In this document: one piece after another, positions 1 to 8,916 of the stretch
Layout: the number at the start of each line of letters is the position of its first letter
Position numbering within the stretch: the first letter of the stretch is position 1
Source: Candidatus Solincola daggyaiensis
GTDB taxonomy: Bacteria; Actinomycetota; Geothermincolia; Geothermincolales; RBG-13-55-18
Direction: 5' to 3'
NCBI GenBank assembly: GCA_015711825.1
Contig: JACVJD010000027.1
Coordinates: 1 to 34,008, forward strand
Length of the DNA stretch: 34,008 nt
The notes under the pieces: model-generated
Database searches by the model: none
What the model was told of the DNA's origin: nothing
Seen by the model: the letters and a program-made list of their open reading frames with translations, nothing else
Program-made: the position numbers and the translations under genes

Positions 1-105
1 CCCCTTCCCTTTCCTTCATACTCCACTCCCGGGGGCTCTGACGCCTGGGGTGGGCCTGGGGGGGTCCACCATGGCGGCGCGAAGGGAATCATGCGCCTCG
101 CCCTA

Positions 106-114
106 TGTTAGAAT
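106..114 (+). promoter_or_regulatory. Probable extended -10 promoter for efp
   Basis: TG at 106-107, one base, then TAGAAT at 109-114 makes an extended -10 element. The transcript would start near 121, about 43 bases before the efp start codon. No good -35 is visible, as is usual for extended -10 promoters. Bases 1-105 contain no gene I can support. Confidence 0.45.
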
Positions 115-163
115 ATAAAACGCATCTTGGATCGACATGAGACAGGGAGCATGAGGTGAGGGC

Positions 164-724
164 ATGATCACGACGGCGGATTTTCGCAACGGCATAACCA
201 TCGATCTGGACGGCAACCTCTTCAACCTGGTCTATTTCCAGCACGTGAAGCCGGGCAAGGGAGGGGCTTTCGTGCGCACGCGCCTAAAGAACCTCAAGAC
301 GGGCGCGGTGATGGAAAAGACCTTCCGCGCGGGCGAGAAAGTGGAGCTTGCCATCCTCGACAAGAGGCGCATGCAATACCTTTACCGCGAGGGGGACGAC
401 TTCATCTTCATGGATCAGGAGACCTTCGAACAGATGCCCATCGCGCAAGCAGAGGTGGGAGAGGCGGCTAAGTACCTGGTCGAGGGGGTGACGGTGGAGG
501 TGCCGCTCTATGAGGGCAAGATCGTAGGGGTGGAACCTCCGGTGTTCGTAGACATGGAGGTTGTGGACACGGCCCCGGGGGTCAAGGGAGACACCGCCAG
601 CGGCGGCAGCAAACCGGCCACCCTGGAGACCGGACTGGTGGTGAACGTCCCTTTCTTCATCGAGGCGGGAAACCGAGTCAAGGTGGACACGCGCAGCGGC
701 GAATACGTAGAGAGGGTCGATTAG
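164..724 (+). CDS. efp: Translation elongation factor P
   Basis: EF-P binds the ribosome next to the P site and relieves stalling at proline runs. The 186 residues match the usual family length: an N-terminal KOW-like domain (about 1-62) followed by two OB-fold domains. The tip loop reads KPGKGGAF with the functional lysine at K32, the position that is modified in some bacteria. No lysine-modification gene is visible in the window. The ATG is preceded by a GAGGTGAGGG ribosome site, which fixes the start. The next gene follows after two bases, so efp leads a short operon with the Asp23-family gene and nusB, an arrangement common in Gram-positive bacteria. The identification is firm. Confidence 0.97.
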   Translation: MITTADFRNGITIDLDGNLFNLVYFQHVKPGKGGAFVRTRLKNLKTGAVMEKTFRAGEKVELAILDKRRMQYLYREGDDFIFMDQETFEQMPIAQAEVGEAAKYLVEGVTVEVPLYEGKIVGVEPPVFVDMEVVDTAPGVKGDTASGGSKPATLETGLVVNVPFFIEAGNRVKVDTRSGEYVERVD

Positions 725-726
725 GG

Positions 727-1059
727 ATGTTGGACGCGGGGGATTTCAAGCTGCGTCAGGGCGTGCTCGAGCTCATCGCCGGCATAGCCGTCAACAGCGT
801 GGAGGGCGTGTGTGGAGCGGGCGTACACCCGGATCACCCGGAGGAAAAAAGAAAGCGCAAGCATCTCGTCAAAGGCATAAAGGCGGAGGTCGAGGGAAAA
901 AGAGTCTGCTTTGATATAGAGACCCACATGGAATACGGCAGGGACTTCAACCGCATGGCCAGGGAGGTGCAGGGCGCGGTGGCGCGGGCGGTATCGGATA
1001 TGACCGGTTGGGAGGTAATGGAGGTCAACGTGGCGGTGGTGGGGGTGAACGCCCTCTAG
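727..1059 (+). CDS. Asp23/Gls24 family envelope-associated protein
   Basis: A 110-residue protein of the Asp23/Gls24 (DUF322) family. It shows the typical pattern: an N-terminal helix with GVLELIAGIAVNSVEGV, a basic loop (KRKRKH, about residues 41-46), and a C-terminal half ending in a hydrophobic strand (VMEVNVAVVGV). Members are small cytoplasmic proteins, some attached near the membrane, linked to cell-envelope and alkaline stress in Firmicutes. The exact function is unsettled. The gene lies between efp and nusB, as in many Gram-positive genomes (yqhY position), and its stop codon abuts the GTG of nusB, indicating co-translation. Confidence 0.9.
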   Translation: MLDAGDFKLRQGVLELIAGIAVNSVEGVCGAGVHPDHPEEKRKRKHLVKGIKAEVEGKRVCFDIETHMEYGRDFNRMAREVQGAVARAVSDMTGWEVMEVNVAVVGVNAL

Positions 1060-1629
1060 GTGAAAGAGCCAAAGCCCCTCGGGAAACGCACCTTGGCGCG
1101 CATGGTCGCCTGCAGCGTCCTCTACGAGATGGACATCACTGGGGACGGGGCGGAGGCGGCCTTGGACAGCTTGGGGCGCATGATGCGGGAAAGCATTTCC
1201 GAGGAACCGTCACCCCCCAGCGAGATCACCGAAGTTGCCAGGGAGCAGGTGCGCTTTTCCCTGGGAGGAGAGGCCTGCGTGGAGGAGCTGGCTTCCTTCG
1301 GGGCCGAGAGCTTTTCGTATCCGGAGGAGATACCGCAGTTCTCCCGTGAGCTGGTCTATCTTTATCTCGCAAACCGGGAGAGGATCGACGGTCTTATCAG
1401 GGATTACGCCGACCGCTGGTCCCTGGAGCGCATGCCTGTGGTGGACCGCAACCTGCTCCGCCTGGGGATAGCGGAGTTGCTCTACCGTGGCGATATCCCC
1501 GCCAACGTGACCATCAACGAGTACCTCGAGCTGGCCAAGGCTTTCTCCACCGAGGACTCCGGAAAGTTCGTGAACGGCGTTCTGGGAAGCATCGCGCGCG
1601 ACCACCACCACGGTACTGGCACGGCTTAA
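1060..1629 (+). CDS. nusB: Transcription antitermination protein NusB
   Basis: NusB binds boxA RNA with NusE (ribosomal protein S10) and supports rRNA antitermination. The 189-residue product is longer than the usual 130-150. The N-terminal RNA-binding helix (KRTLARMVACSVLYEMDI) and the C-terminal signature region (VVDRNLLRLGIAELLY, then NVTINEYLELAKAF and GKFVNGVLG) are both present. The additional length is a less conserved stretch at about residues 38-80. The GTG start directly follows the TAG of the preceding gene, so translation is probably coupled. A gene-less stretch of about 430 bases follows before the pyr promoter. Confidence 0.95.
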   Translation: MKEPKPLGKRTLARMVACSVLYEMDITGDGAEAALDSLGRMMRESISEEPSPPSEITEVAREQVRFSLGGEACVEELASFGAESFSYPEEIPQFSRELVYLYLANRERIDGLIRDYADRWSLERMPVVDRNLLRLGIAELLYRGDIPANVTINEYLELAKAFSTEDSGKFVNGVLGSIARDHHHGTGTA

Positions 1630-2060
1630 GATAATATCCTCCCGGTATTCAAGGGCGTTATGGCGCGAATTACGGGATCCTAGAGCGCACGCTGTAGCGA
1701 AAAGGATACCCCCATCGTTTCTTCGCTCTTTTCCCTGCCATCCCGCTCGACTCTCACTCCGCGGTCGGCCTTGCATGGCTGGCCCTGGCAAGGGTTGCGT
1801 GGAGAAGCCTGAACAACGCGAGTGCCGAGTTTAGATCAAGCAAGCGGCGTTTTCCGCTCCTAAGTGCATCTGGTACGCTGGGCGTCTATATGGCGGAAGG
1901 AAAGAGGTAAAGAAACGGCGAAGACCTGTTACGGAGGTCGATGGAAATGATGAAATCCGGGCTAGTGCTGGAGATGCGGACCCCCTCGTGTTGCCTCATG
2001 GCAGGCAACGGTGGACGCTCGCAGCGGGAATAAGCGCCGGAACGCGATCGCGGAGATGGT
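1630..2060 (+). other. Gene-poor region between nusB and the pyr promoter, with a possible 28-30-residue leader ORF
   Basis: No recognised gene lies here. A short ORF runs 1941-2033; a start at ATG 1947 would have GGAGG at 1933-1937 with a good 9-base spacing. It encodes about 28 residues, including LVLEMRTPSCCLMAGNGG. A perfect 7-bp hairpin (GTTGCCT/AGGCAAC, 6-base loop) lies inside it at 1990-2009. The ORF ends before the proposed pyr promoter, so it would not be on the pyr transcript unless an upstream promoter exists. I cannot tell whether it is real. The rest shows no clear structure. Confidence 0.3.
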
Positions 2061-2089
2061 TTGCGCCCGGAAAACCAGAGTAGTAGACT
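2061..2089 (+). promoter_or_regulatory. Promoter of the pyr operon
   Basis: TTGCGC at 2061-2066 and TAGACT at 2084-2089 are separated by exactly 17 bases, a good sigma-70 type layout. Transcription would begin near 2096, immediately before the PyrR-binding hairpin. That would make the whole leader only about 100 bases long. Confidence 0.5.
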
Positions 2090-2094
2090 GATAA

Positions 2095-2742
<648 letters not shown>

Positions 2743-3034
2743 TTGATCGTCCCTGGGGCTGTGAGAGGGTCCCGGAGCGGGAAGTCTCCTAGGCGGCGGA
2801 GGCAACGATGAGAGAGGGATCGAGGGAGGGGGTGCCGTGGGTTTTGGAGGTTATGCCGTGAACTCCGCGAACAGGAGGGGCGCGATAAGACGGCATAGGG
2901 AGGAAGCCGGCCGGCGAGGGTGCGAGGGACGGATCGGAGCGCGGCAAAAAACGGCGGGACGCACGGATTACGGGAAACGAGTGTAGCCGGCGGTGAACGC
3001 GCCCGTGACCTAGAGGCAGCGAAGAGGTGAGGAG
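2743..3034 (+). other. pyrR-pyrB spacer, possible 17-residue ORF
   Basis: This spacer is unusually long for an operon. I see no second PyrR-binding loop (no AGTCC...GAGGCT core). A tiny ORF at 2808-2861 has GGAGG (2798-2802) five bases before its ATG and encodes 17 residues; it could be chance in such G-rich sequence. No terminator or promoter stands out. Confidence 0.25.
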
Positions 3035-3970
3035 ATGGTGGAGCGGCGCCACCTACTGGATGTCGACGACCTTGACCGTGAGGGCATAGAGAGAATACTG
3101 GATATGGCGCGTTCCTTCGCTGAGGTGCAACGGCGCCCCATAAAGAAGGTGCCCTCCCTGCGAGGCAAGACGGTGGCTAACCTTTTCTACGAGCCCTCCA
3201 CGCGCACGCGTTTGTCATTTGAGCTTGCAGCCAAGCGCCTGAGCGCTGACGTGCTCAACTTCACCGCCTCCGCTTCCAGCGTTCAGAAGGGGGAGAGCCT
3301 CAAGGACACGGCCCTCACCCTGGAGGCCATGGGGGTCGACGCGGTGGTGGTGAGGCACCCCGTCGCGGGTACCCCCTGGCTGTTGCGTAAATGGATAAAC
3401 GCCACCATTCTCAACGCCGGGGACGGCATGCACGCCCATCCCACCCAGGCCCTGCTGGACCTCTTCACCATGCGTGAAAGGATGGGCAACCTGGAAGGCA
3501 AGACCATAGCCTTCGTGGGCGACATCCTGCATTCGCGGGTGGCGCGTTCCGGGATGAAGGCCTGCCGCTTCATGGGCATGGAGGTGCTGGCGGTAGCGCC
3601 ACCCACCTTGCTGCCGCCTGTCGCCATGGAGGGAGTGGAATTCACTTGCGATTTCGATGCGGCGCTACCGCGATGCGACGTCATCTATATGCTTCGTATG
3701 CAAAAAGAGAGGCAGCAAGAGGGAAGGGTGCCCTCCATAGAGGAGTATGTCAGGTTCTACCAGATCGACGCCGGAAGGATGGGAAGGGCGCGCCCTGGAG
3801 CGATGGTGATGCATCCCGGTCCCATGAACAGGGGCGTGGAGATATCGAGCGAGGTCGCCGACGCGCCGTATGCGGTGATGACCGCCCAGGTGGCCTCGGG
3901 GGTGGCGGTACGTATGGCGGCCCTTTTCACCCTCCTGGGCGGCGCGGAAGGGGGCGATGGGATTGCCTGA
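3035..3970 (+). CDS. pyrB: Aspartate carbamoyltransferase catalytic subunit
   Basis: PyrB joins carbamoyl phosphate and aspartate to carbamoyl aspartate, the first committed step of pyrimidine synthesis. The 311-residue length is standard. The carbamoyl-phosphate motif STRTR is at about residues 55-59, HPTQ at 135-138, and the aspartate-binding region contains HPGPMNRGVE near residue 263. The ATG follows a GAGGTGAGG ribosome site. No regulatory PyrI gene is present, as in most Gram-positive bacteria. The 3' end overlaps pyrC by 14 bases, implying translational coupling. Confidence 0.97.
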   Translation: MVERRHLLDVDDLDREGIERILDMARSFAEVQRRPIKKVPSLRGKTVANLFYEPSTRTRLSFELAAKRLSADVLNFTASASSVQKGESLKDTALTLEAMGVDAVVVRHPVAGTPWLLRKWINATILNAGDGMHAHPTQALLDLFTMRERMGNLEGKTIAFVGDILHSRVARSGMKACRFMGMEVLAVAPPTLLPPVAMEGVEFTCDFDAALPRCDVIYMLRMQKERQQEGRVPSIEEYVRFYQIDAGRMGRARPGAMVMHPGPMNRGVEISSEVADAPYAVMTAQVASGVAVRMAALFTLLGGAEGGDGIA

Positions 3971-5273
3971 CCTGCTCATCGCCGCAGCCAGGGTGGTGGA
4001 TCCCTTCAACGGCATCGACGAGATCGCCGATGTGCTGATCTCCAGGGGTCGCATAGCGAAAGTGGGAAGAGGCCTGAGCCGGGATGGCAAAGAGGTCATC
4101 GAGGCGTCGGGCATGGTGCTTTCGCCGGGTTTCCTGGAACTGCACGCCCACCTCAGGGAGCCCGGTGACGAAGACGCCGAGACCCTGGAGACGGGACTGG
4201 CGTCTGCCTTGCGGGGAGGGTACACCGCGGTTTGTTGCATGCCTAATACCCGCCCTCCCCTCGACAACCCCGCCGTGATCTCTGGGCTATGGGCCAGGGC
4301 GCGGGACATGGGGCTTGCGGACCTCTACGTTATCGGTTGCGTCACCAGGGGGAGGGAGGGGCGCGAGCTCTCCGATATGGCCATGATGAACGCTTGCGAG
4401 GCTCGCGTAAGGGCTTTTTCCGACGATGGCGCGGCTGTCGAGGACGCGGGCGTCATGCGGCTGGCGCTGCAATATGCCGCCGCTTTCGGAGGCTTGATCA
4501 TCTCCCACCCCGAGGACACGCGCTTATCGCGGGGTGGGCAGGTGAACGAGGGGGCGGTTTCCACCGCCCTCGGCTTGCGCGGCATTCCCGCCCTGGCGGA
4601 GGAAGTGGTGGTGGCGAGGGATATCCTGCTGGCGGAGGAGACCGGTTGCCGCCTGCATCTGGCGCATCTCAGCACGGCGCGCTCGGTGAACATGGTGAGG
4701 GATGCCAAGGCGCGCGGGGTGAGGGTTACAGCCGAGGTGACCCCGCATCATTTAGTGCTGAACGAGAGCGATATACCCGGCTACGATACCTCGTACAAGA
4801 TGAACCCACCGTTGAGGACCCCGGAAGACGTTGCGGCCTTGCGGGAGGGATTGCGCGACGGCACCATCGACGCCATAGCCACCGATCACGCGCCCCACCG
4901 GTGCGAAGACAAGGAAAAGGAGTTCGATCATGCGCCCTTCGGCGTCGTGGGCATGGAGAGCGCGTTCCCGGTGCTTTTTCGAGAGCTGGTGGAGAGCGAC
5001 GAGATACCTCTAGAGCGGCTTCTGGGGGCGTTGACCCGGGGTCCTGCCGAGGTGATGGACCTGAGGCCACCTGAGTATGGGGCCGGCATCGTGGTGGGCG
5101 CAAGGGCGGACATGGTCCTTTTGAATTTGGAGGAGGAATGGATCATGGACGCGTCGCGCTTCGTATCCAAGGGCAGGAACTGCCCCTTTCACGGAAGATC
5201 GGTAAAGGGAAGGGTGGCGTACACGGTCAAGAACGGCAGGGTGGTCTACGCGCACGAGGACGGGAGGGGATGA
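3957..5273 (+). CDS. pyrC: Dihydroorotase
   Basis: PyrC cyclises carbamoyl aspartate to dihydroorotate. The 438-residue amidohydrolase shows the metal-binding HAH (H63, H65) followed by LREPG, an FSDDG segment near D156, ISHPED with H184, AHLS with H237, and ATDHAPH with D310. This is the class I arrangement (Bacillus/Aquifex type). The aspartate usually preceding the HxH motif is a glutamate here (ELHAH), a mild substitution. It overlaps pyrB by 14 bases and is followed one base later by the CarB-like gene, so the three are probably made together. Some class I enzymes work in a complex with PyrB, which would fit the overlap. Confidence 0.96.
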   Translation: MGLPDLLIAAARVVDPFNGIDEIADVLISRGRIAKVGRGLSRDGKEVIEASGMVLSPGFLELHAHLREPGDEDAETLETGLASALRGGYTAVCCMPNTRPPLDNPAVISGLWARARDMGLADLYVIGCVTRGREGRELSDMAMMNACEARVRAFSDDGAAVEDAGVMRLALQYAAAFGGLIISHPEDTRLSRGGQVNEGAVSTALGLRGIPALAEEVVVARDILLAEETGCRLHLAHLSTARSVNMVRDAKARGVRVTAEVTPHHLVLNESDIPGYDTSYKMNPPLRTPEDVAALREGLRDGTIDAIATDHAPHRCEDKEKEFDHAPFGVVGMESAFPVLFRELVESDEIPLERLLGALTRGPAEVMDLRPPEYGAGIVVGARADMVLLNLEEEWIMDASRFVSKGRNCPFHGRSVKGRVAYTVKNGRVVYAHEDGRG

Positions 5274-5274
5274 T

Positions 5275-8139
5275 ATGGCGGGGGGCGATTCCGTCGCTTT
5301 GGTGTTGGGGCCGGGCGCGGCGGCGTCTTCGCATGGGGGATGGCGAAGGTGGCAGGCAGCGCGCCTTTGCGCCTCTTTGAGGAGCATGGGGATCAAGGTC
5401 CTGGCGTTGGATGATGATCCCTGCACCCTTATGGATATGGGCGCGGCGAAGGATGACCTCTACATAGAACCGCCTCTACCGGAGGTGGTAGAGGTCATCG
5501 TCAGAAGGCGCGGGGTGACCTCTATCTGGTATGGCGTGGGAGGAAGGCGCGCGGGAGCCCTGGCGGCCAGGATGAGCGCCCGGGGCATGCACCAACGCCT
5601 AGGGGTGACCACGCCCGACTGGGATGACCGCGCCTGGTGGACCTGCGGGGACCGGTCCCTTTTACGCGAGGCCCTGGAGAACGCGGGCATCGCGAATCCG
5701 CGCTCCTATGCGGTGCGTCACGTGGGAGAAGGGCAGGCGGCGGCTGATCGTCTCGGTTTTCCCCTCGTTGCAAGGCCGCATTTCTCCACCGGGGCGCGCG
5801 GGGCGGGCATTGCGTACAACCGCGAGGATTACCTGGGTTTGCTGGAAGAGGCGATGCGCGAGAGCCTCACCGGGGAGGCTTTGGTAGAGGAATACTTGGA
5901 GGGGTGGAGCAAGTACGTTGTGGTCGCCATGCGTGACGCGTTCGGCGATTCTTGCGCGGTGGGGATAGCGGAACAGTTATCCGCGTTGCTCAGACACGAG
6001 GGCGACGCCTTGCTCATGACCCCTCCGAGGTGCGCGGGCAGCGAATCTGCCTACGCCCTGGAGGAGATGGCGCTGCGCGTCGCGGAGGTCGCCGGACTGA
6101 CGGGTGTATTCGAGGTGAAGCTGGCGGTTTCTCCCGCATGGGAGGAGATATACGTGGTGGACGTGAACCCCGTGTGCGGTGCCGGGTTGCCGTTACAGGA
6201 GATCCTCTCCGGAAGGGACCTGGTGCGCGCGCAGGCGATGATAGCAATGGGGCGGGAAGTGAAGCAGGTGTGGGGAAAGGGCGGCTACGGCGGGAAAAAA
6301 GCCTGCATCATGGCTTTGCCGTTAACCGACGAGGACAAAGCCGGCGAAGGAGAGGGCTATATATCGCTGGAATGCCGATCGCCTGCCTGGTGGGTGTCGT
6401 TGGCGGAAAGCCCCGCCGATGCTGCCGCCAAGGCCTTGCGCGATCTGCGAGAGATGGTGGAGCGAGGCAGTACGCGGGCCATGGACGAGTTTGCGCTGAG
6501 GCGGATTGAAGCGATTGCCTCCACAAAAACCCCCGGCAATAAAGACGAGAGCCGGGAACGGGGATCGACTCCTACATATTTCTGCCTTGCGCGCCCCACA
6601 CAGGGTGGTCTGGAGGACGGGTTGATGTTTCTAGGCGGCTCGCCCCGGGAGGAAGGAGGGCGTGAAAGGCAGGTGGCCTGCGCGCGTGCCATGTTGGCCG
6701 CGAAGGCAATGGGCTTTAAGGTCGCGCTCTATTCCCCGGACGCGGCCTTTGCCTTGCTCGGCGCCTCGCTGGCCGATGCGGTGTACCTTGGTGGGTTGGA
6801 GCCTGGAGCGGTCAAAGCGGCTGCCACGGGGCTGGGGATGAGGCGGATAGTGGCTCATTTCGGTGGAAGAGAAGCGGCGGAATGCGCCTTTGAAGCTGGC
6901 CGAAACGGCATTTCCGTGGCAGGAGTCGAAGATCTTGCGGACATGATGCAGCCCCATTTGGCGCTGGAGAGACTGAAGGCAGCGGGCATACCGGTGGTCG
7001 CGTTTCGCCTCGGCGGCGGCGAGGTGTGCGAGGCCTTGGACAACCTCGACTTCCCTCTGCATGCCGTGGCCATGGGGGATAAAAGGAGGGGTAGATGCGG
7101 GATCGCCTATACGCATGACGAGCTCCGAGGCCTGGCGGAGCGGTTGGGGGGAAGAGCGCTCTGGCGTCATTTGTGCGAGGAGGCGGGCGTGGTGCGCGTG
7201 GAGGCGGTGGGAGGGACAGAGGGTTGCGTGACCGCGCTGCTGTGGGAAAGCCTGCAATCAATAGGCAGTTCCGTCGCGGAGGGAATGGCGGTTTACCCTC
7301 CGGCCTCCCTGACATCGGAGCAGAAACGGCGTGTGGAGGAGCTCGCGCGCGCGGCAGTGAAGGCGCTGGGCTGGAAGGGTAACCTATCGCTGCGCGTGGT
7401 TCTCGACGATCAGGGAATGCAGATTTGGGGAGCGGAACCGACGGCATCCGAAGACCTTGCTTTCATGGAGACGGCGTCTATGATGCCTCTGTCGCGTCTA
7501 GGCGTCTGCGCTCTCTTGGGAGCGGGATGCGGGCACGAAGAGCTGGGTCCTACGAGGGTGACGGTGCGTCTTCCCTTTCCTCCGAGCGGCGGCCTGTCCG
7601 AAACGGATATCCTCCCATGCTCCTTGCGCCGATGCGAGGGCACGGTGATGGGGACGGCTAGCGATTTCGGAAAAGCTCTCAGTAAAACGCTTCTCAGCCT
7701 GGGCATGCGACCTCGCCCGGGGGGCAACGCACTGCTGAGCGTGGCAAACCGCGAGAAGCGCAAGGCGGTTCTGCTGGCAAGGGAATTGATGGAAGCAGGA
7801 TACCATATAATGGCAACGAGGGGTACAGCGCACACATTGAAGGCGGCGGGCATCGAGGTGAGGACGGTGAACAAGCTGCGTGAAGGACGGCCCAATATCC
7901 TCGATCACATCCGCAACGGGGAGGTGAGCCTGGTGGTCAACATCCCCAGGGGCAGATACCCCCATTGTGACGGCTTTTACATCCGGGACGCCGCCGTGCG
8001 TCACGGTGTGCCCTGCGTGACGGATATGGGGTCGGCCATGGCCTTGGTGATGGGGTTGAGATGCGATGCGGCGCTCGTCCTTGAGCCCAGGGATATGTCG
8101 GAGCAAATGCCCATGGACGTGAAAACCGGGGGTCGTTGA
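5275..8139 (+). CDS. Divergent CarB-like protein with intact MGS allosteric domain; probable pseudoenzyme
   Basis: The 954-residue protein follows the layout of carbamoyl phosphate synthase large chain (usually about 1,070), one base after pyrC. The first ATP-grasp half (about 115-330) is recognisable, with R167 and GIAYNRE. However, its metal-binding motif reads DVNPV (296-300) instead of ExNPR, and K282 replaces the usual glutamine. The part corresponding to the oligomerisation domain is shortened. The second half (about 445-800) is more degraded: AEPTA replaces VNPRA near 720-724, and the arginine before the glycine loop is missing (PLHAVAMG, 594-601). Both ATP sites therefore look impaired. 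The C-terminal MGS-like domain (about 818-930) is well kept: K828, ATRGTA (847-852), K867 and N889 correspond to UMP-binding residues of E. coli CarB. There are no stops or frameshifts over 2.9 kb, so it is not a decaying pseudogene. It may be a UMP-sensing partner or scaffold; carbamoyl phosphate synthase activity is doubtful. Confidence 0.8.
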   Translation: MAGGDSVALVLGPGAAASSHGGWRRWQAARLCASLRSMGIKVLALDDDPCTLMDMGAAKDDLYIEPPLPEVVEVIVRRRGVTSIWYGVGGRRAGALAARMSARGMHQRLGVTTPDWDDRAWWTCGDRSLLREALENAGIANPRSYAVRHVGEGQAAADRLGFPLVARPHFSTGARGAGIAYNREDYLGLLEEAMRESLTGEALVEEYLEGWSKYVVVAMRDAFGDSCAVGIAEQLSALLRHEGDALLMTPPRCAGSESAYALEEMALRVAEVAGLTGVFEVKLAVSPAWEEIYVVDVNPVCGAGLPLQEILSGRDLVRAQAMIAMGREVKQVWGKGGYGGKKACIMALPLTDEDKAGEGEGYISLECRSPAWWVSLAESPADAAAKALRDLREMVERGSTRAMDEFALRRIEAIASTKTPGNKDESRERGSTPTYFCLARPTQGGLEDGLMFLGGSPREEGGRERQVACARAMLAAKAMGFKVALYSPDAAFALLGASLADAVYLGGLEPGAVKAAATGLGMRRIVAHFGGREAAECAFEAGRNGISVAGVEDLADMMQPHLALERLKAAGIPVVAFRLGGGEVCEALDNLDFPLHAVAMGDKRRGRCGIAYTHDELRGLAERLGGRALWRHLCEEAGVVRVEAVGGTEGCVTALLWESLQSIGSSVAEGMAVYPPASLTSEQKRRVEELARAAVKALGWKGNLSLRVVLDDQGMQIWGAEPTASEDLAFMETASMMPLSRLGVCALLGAGCGHEELGPTRVTVRLPFPPSGGLSETDILPCSLRRCEGTVMGTASDFGKALSKTLLSLGMRPRPGGNALLSVANREKRKAVLLARELMEAGYHIMATRGTAHTLKAAGIEVRTVNKLREGRPNILDHIRNGEVSLVVNIPRGRYPHCDGFYIRDAAVRHGVPCVTDMGSAMALVMGLRCDAALVLEPRDMSEQMPMDVKTGGR

Positions 8140-8142
8140 AGG

Positions 8143-8916
8143 TTGCCGGCAGGATACACGGCGACGATAGCGGAGAGGAATTCTTTCGGTTGTTCCGTCG
8201 AGCTGGTCCTGGAAACGCCGAGGGGTTTCGAGGCTTCTCCGGGACAGTTCGTTCACGTGCTTTGCGGCGGAGACGGCCGCATTCTTCGCCGACCCTTCAG
8301 CGTATCGGTTTCGCATAACGGTGGCCTTGCCCTCCTGGTGCGACCTGTCGGCGAGGGGTCGAGGTGGCTATGCTCCAGGGAAGTGGGCGAAGAATTGGAC
8401 TTTTTAGGGCCCCTGGGGCGGGGTTTTAACATCAATGAGACCAGAGAAAACGTGCTGATAGCGGGAGGAGCGGGGATCGCGCCATTGCGCTTTTTGGCCA
8501 TGGAGATGCGTAAAAGAGGCCTGCGGACACTGCTTTGTTGGGGGATGGACGGGGGCGAAGACTTCGGTCGCCTTCCCGATATCATCGCAGAGGAAAGCGG
8601 TCTTTATGTCTCAACCCGGGATGGTAAGAGAGGTTTCAGGGGATCGGTGCTCGAATTGCTCGATGCCCTTGAGGTGGATCGCAACGCCGCCTTTTATGCC
8701 TGTGGGCCGCGTGAGATGCTCGCAGACTTGGTGAGAGGGCTTGGCGATGGCGAGCTCGAGAGAACGCAAGTGAGCGTGGAGGAGCGCATGGCATGTGGGG
8801 TGGGGGCATGCAGGGGATGCGCGGTGCCGTCTGCGCGGCCCGGCGCGCCTTATCTGACGGCCTGCAGGGAGGGGCCGGTTTTTTTCGCCCACGAGCTCGA
8901 CTGGGAAAGGATGTGA
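8143..8916 (+). CDS. pyrK: Dihydroorotate dehydrogenase electron transfer subunit
   Basis: PyrK carries electrons from the PyrD flavin through a [2Fe-2S] cluster and FAD to NAD+. The 257-residue protein shows the FAD-binding RRPFSVS (49-55), the nucleotide-binding GGAGIAP (108-114), a CGP motif (187-189) and four cluster cysteines, C218, C223, C226 and C241 (C-x4-C-x2-C-x14-C). It starts with TTG three bases after the CarB-like stop. Its presence means PyrD here is the NAD-dependent class 1B type. Unusually, pyrD does not follow directly but after a 399-base spacer. Confidence 0.95.
   Translation: MPAGYTATIAERNSFGCSVELVLETPRGFEASPGQFVHVLCGGDGRILRRPFSVSVSHNGGLALLVRPVGEGSRWLCSREVGEELDFLGPLGRGFNINETRENVLIAGGAGIAPLRFLAMEMRKRGLRTLLCWGMDGGEDFGRLPDIIAEESGLYVSTRDGKRGFRGSVLELLDALEVDRNAAFYACGPREMLADLVRGLGDGELERTQVSVEERMACGVGACRGCAVPSARPGAPYLTACREGPVFFAHELDWERM

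Noticed and set aside
1210-1791. A 193-codon reverse-strand frame over nusB
   Set aside because: It overlaps a confident gene and has no ribosome site or family motif.
1900-2060. A structured RNA gene (a resemblance to the start of RNase P RNA was considered)
   Set aside because: Only a short GAAATCCGGGC-like stretch is reminiscent; the conserved cores and the matching 3' end are missing.
5275-8139. Treating the CarB-like gene as a decaying pseudogene
   Set aside because: There is no stop or frameshift over 2.9 kb, normal spacing to its neighbours, and a conserved C-terminal domain; decay would break the frame.
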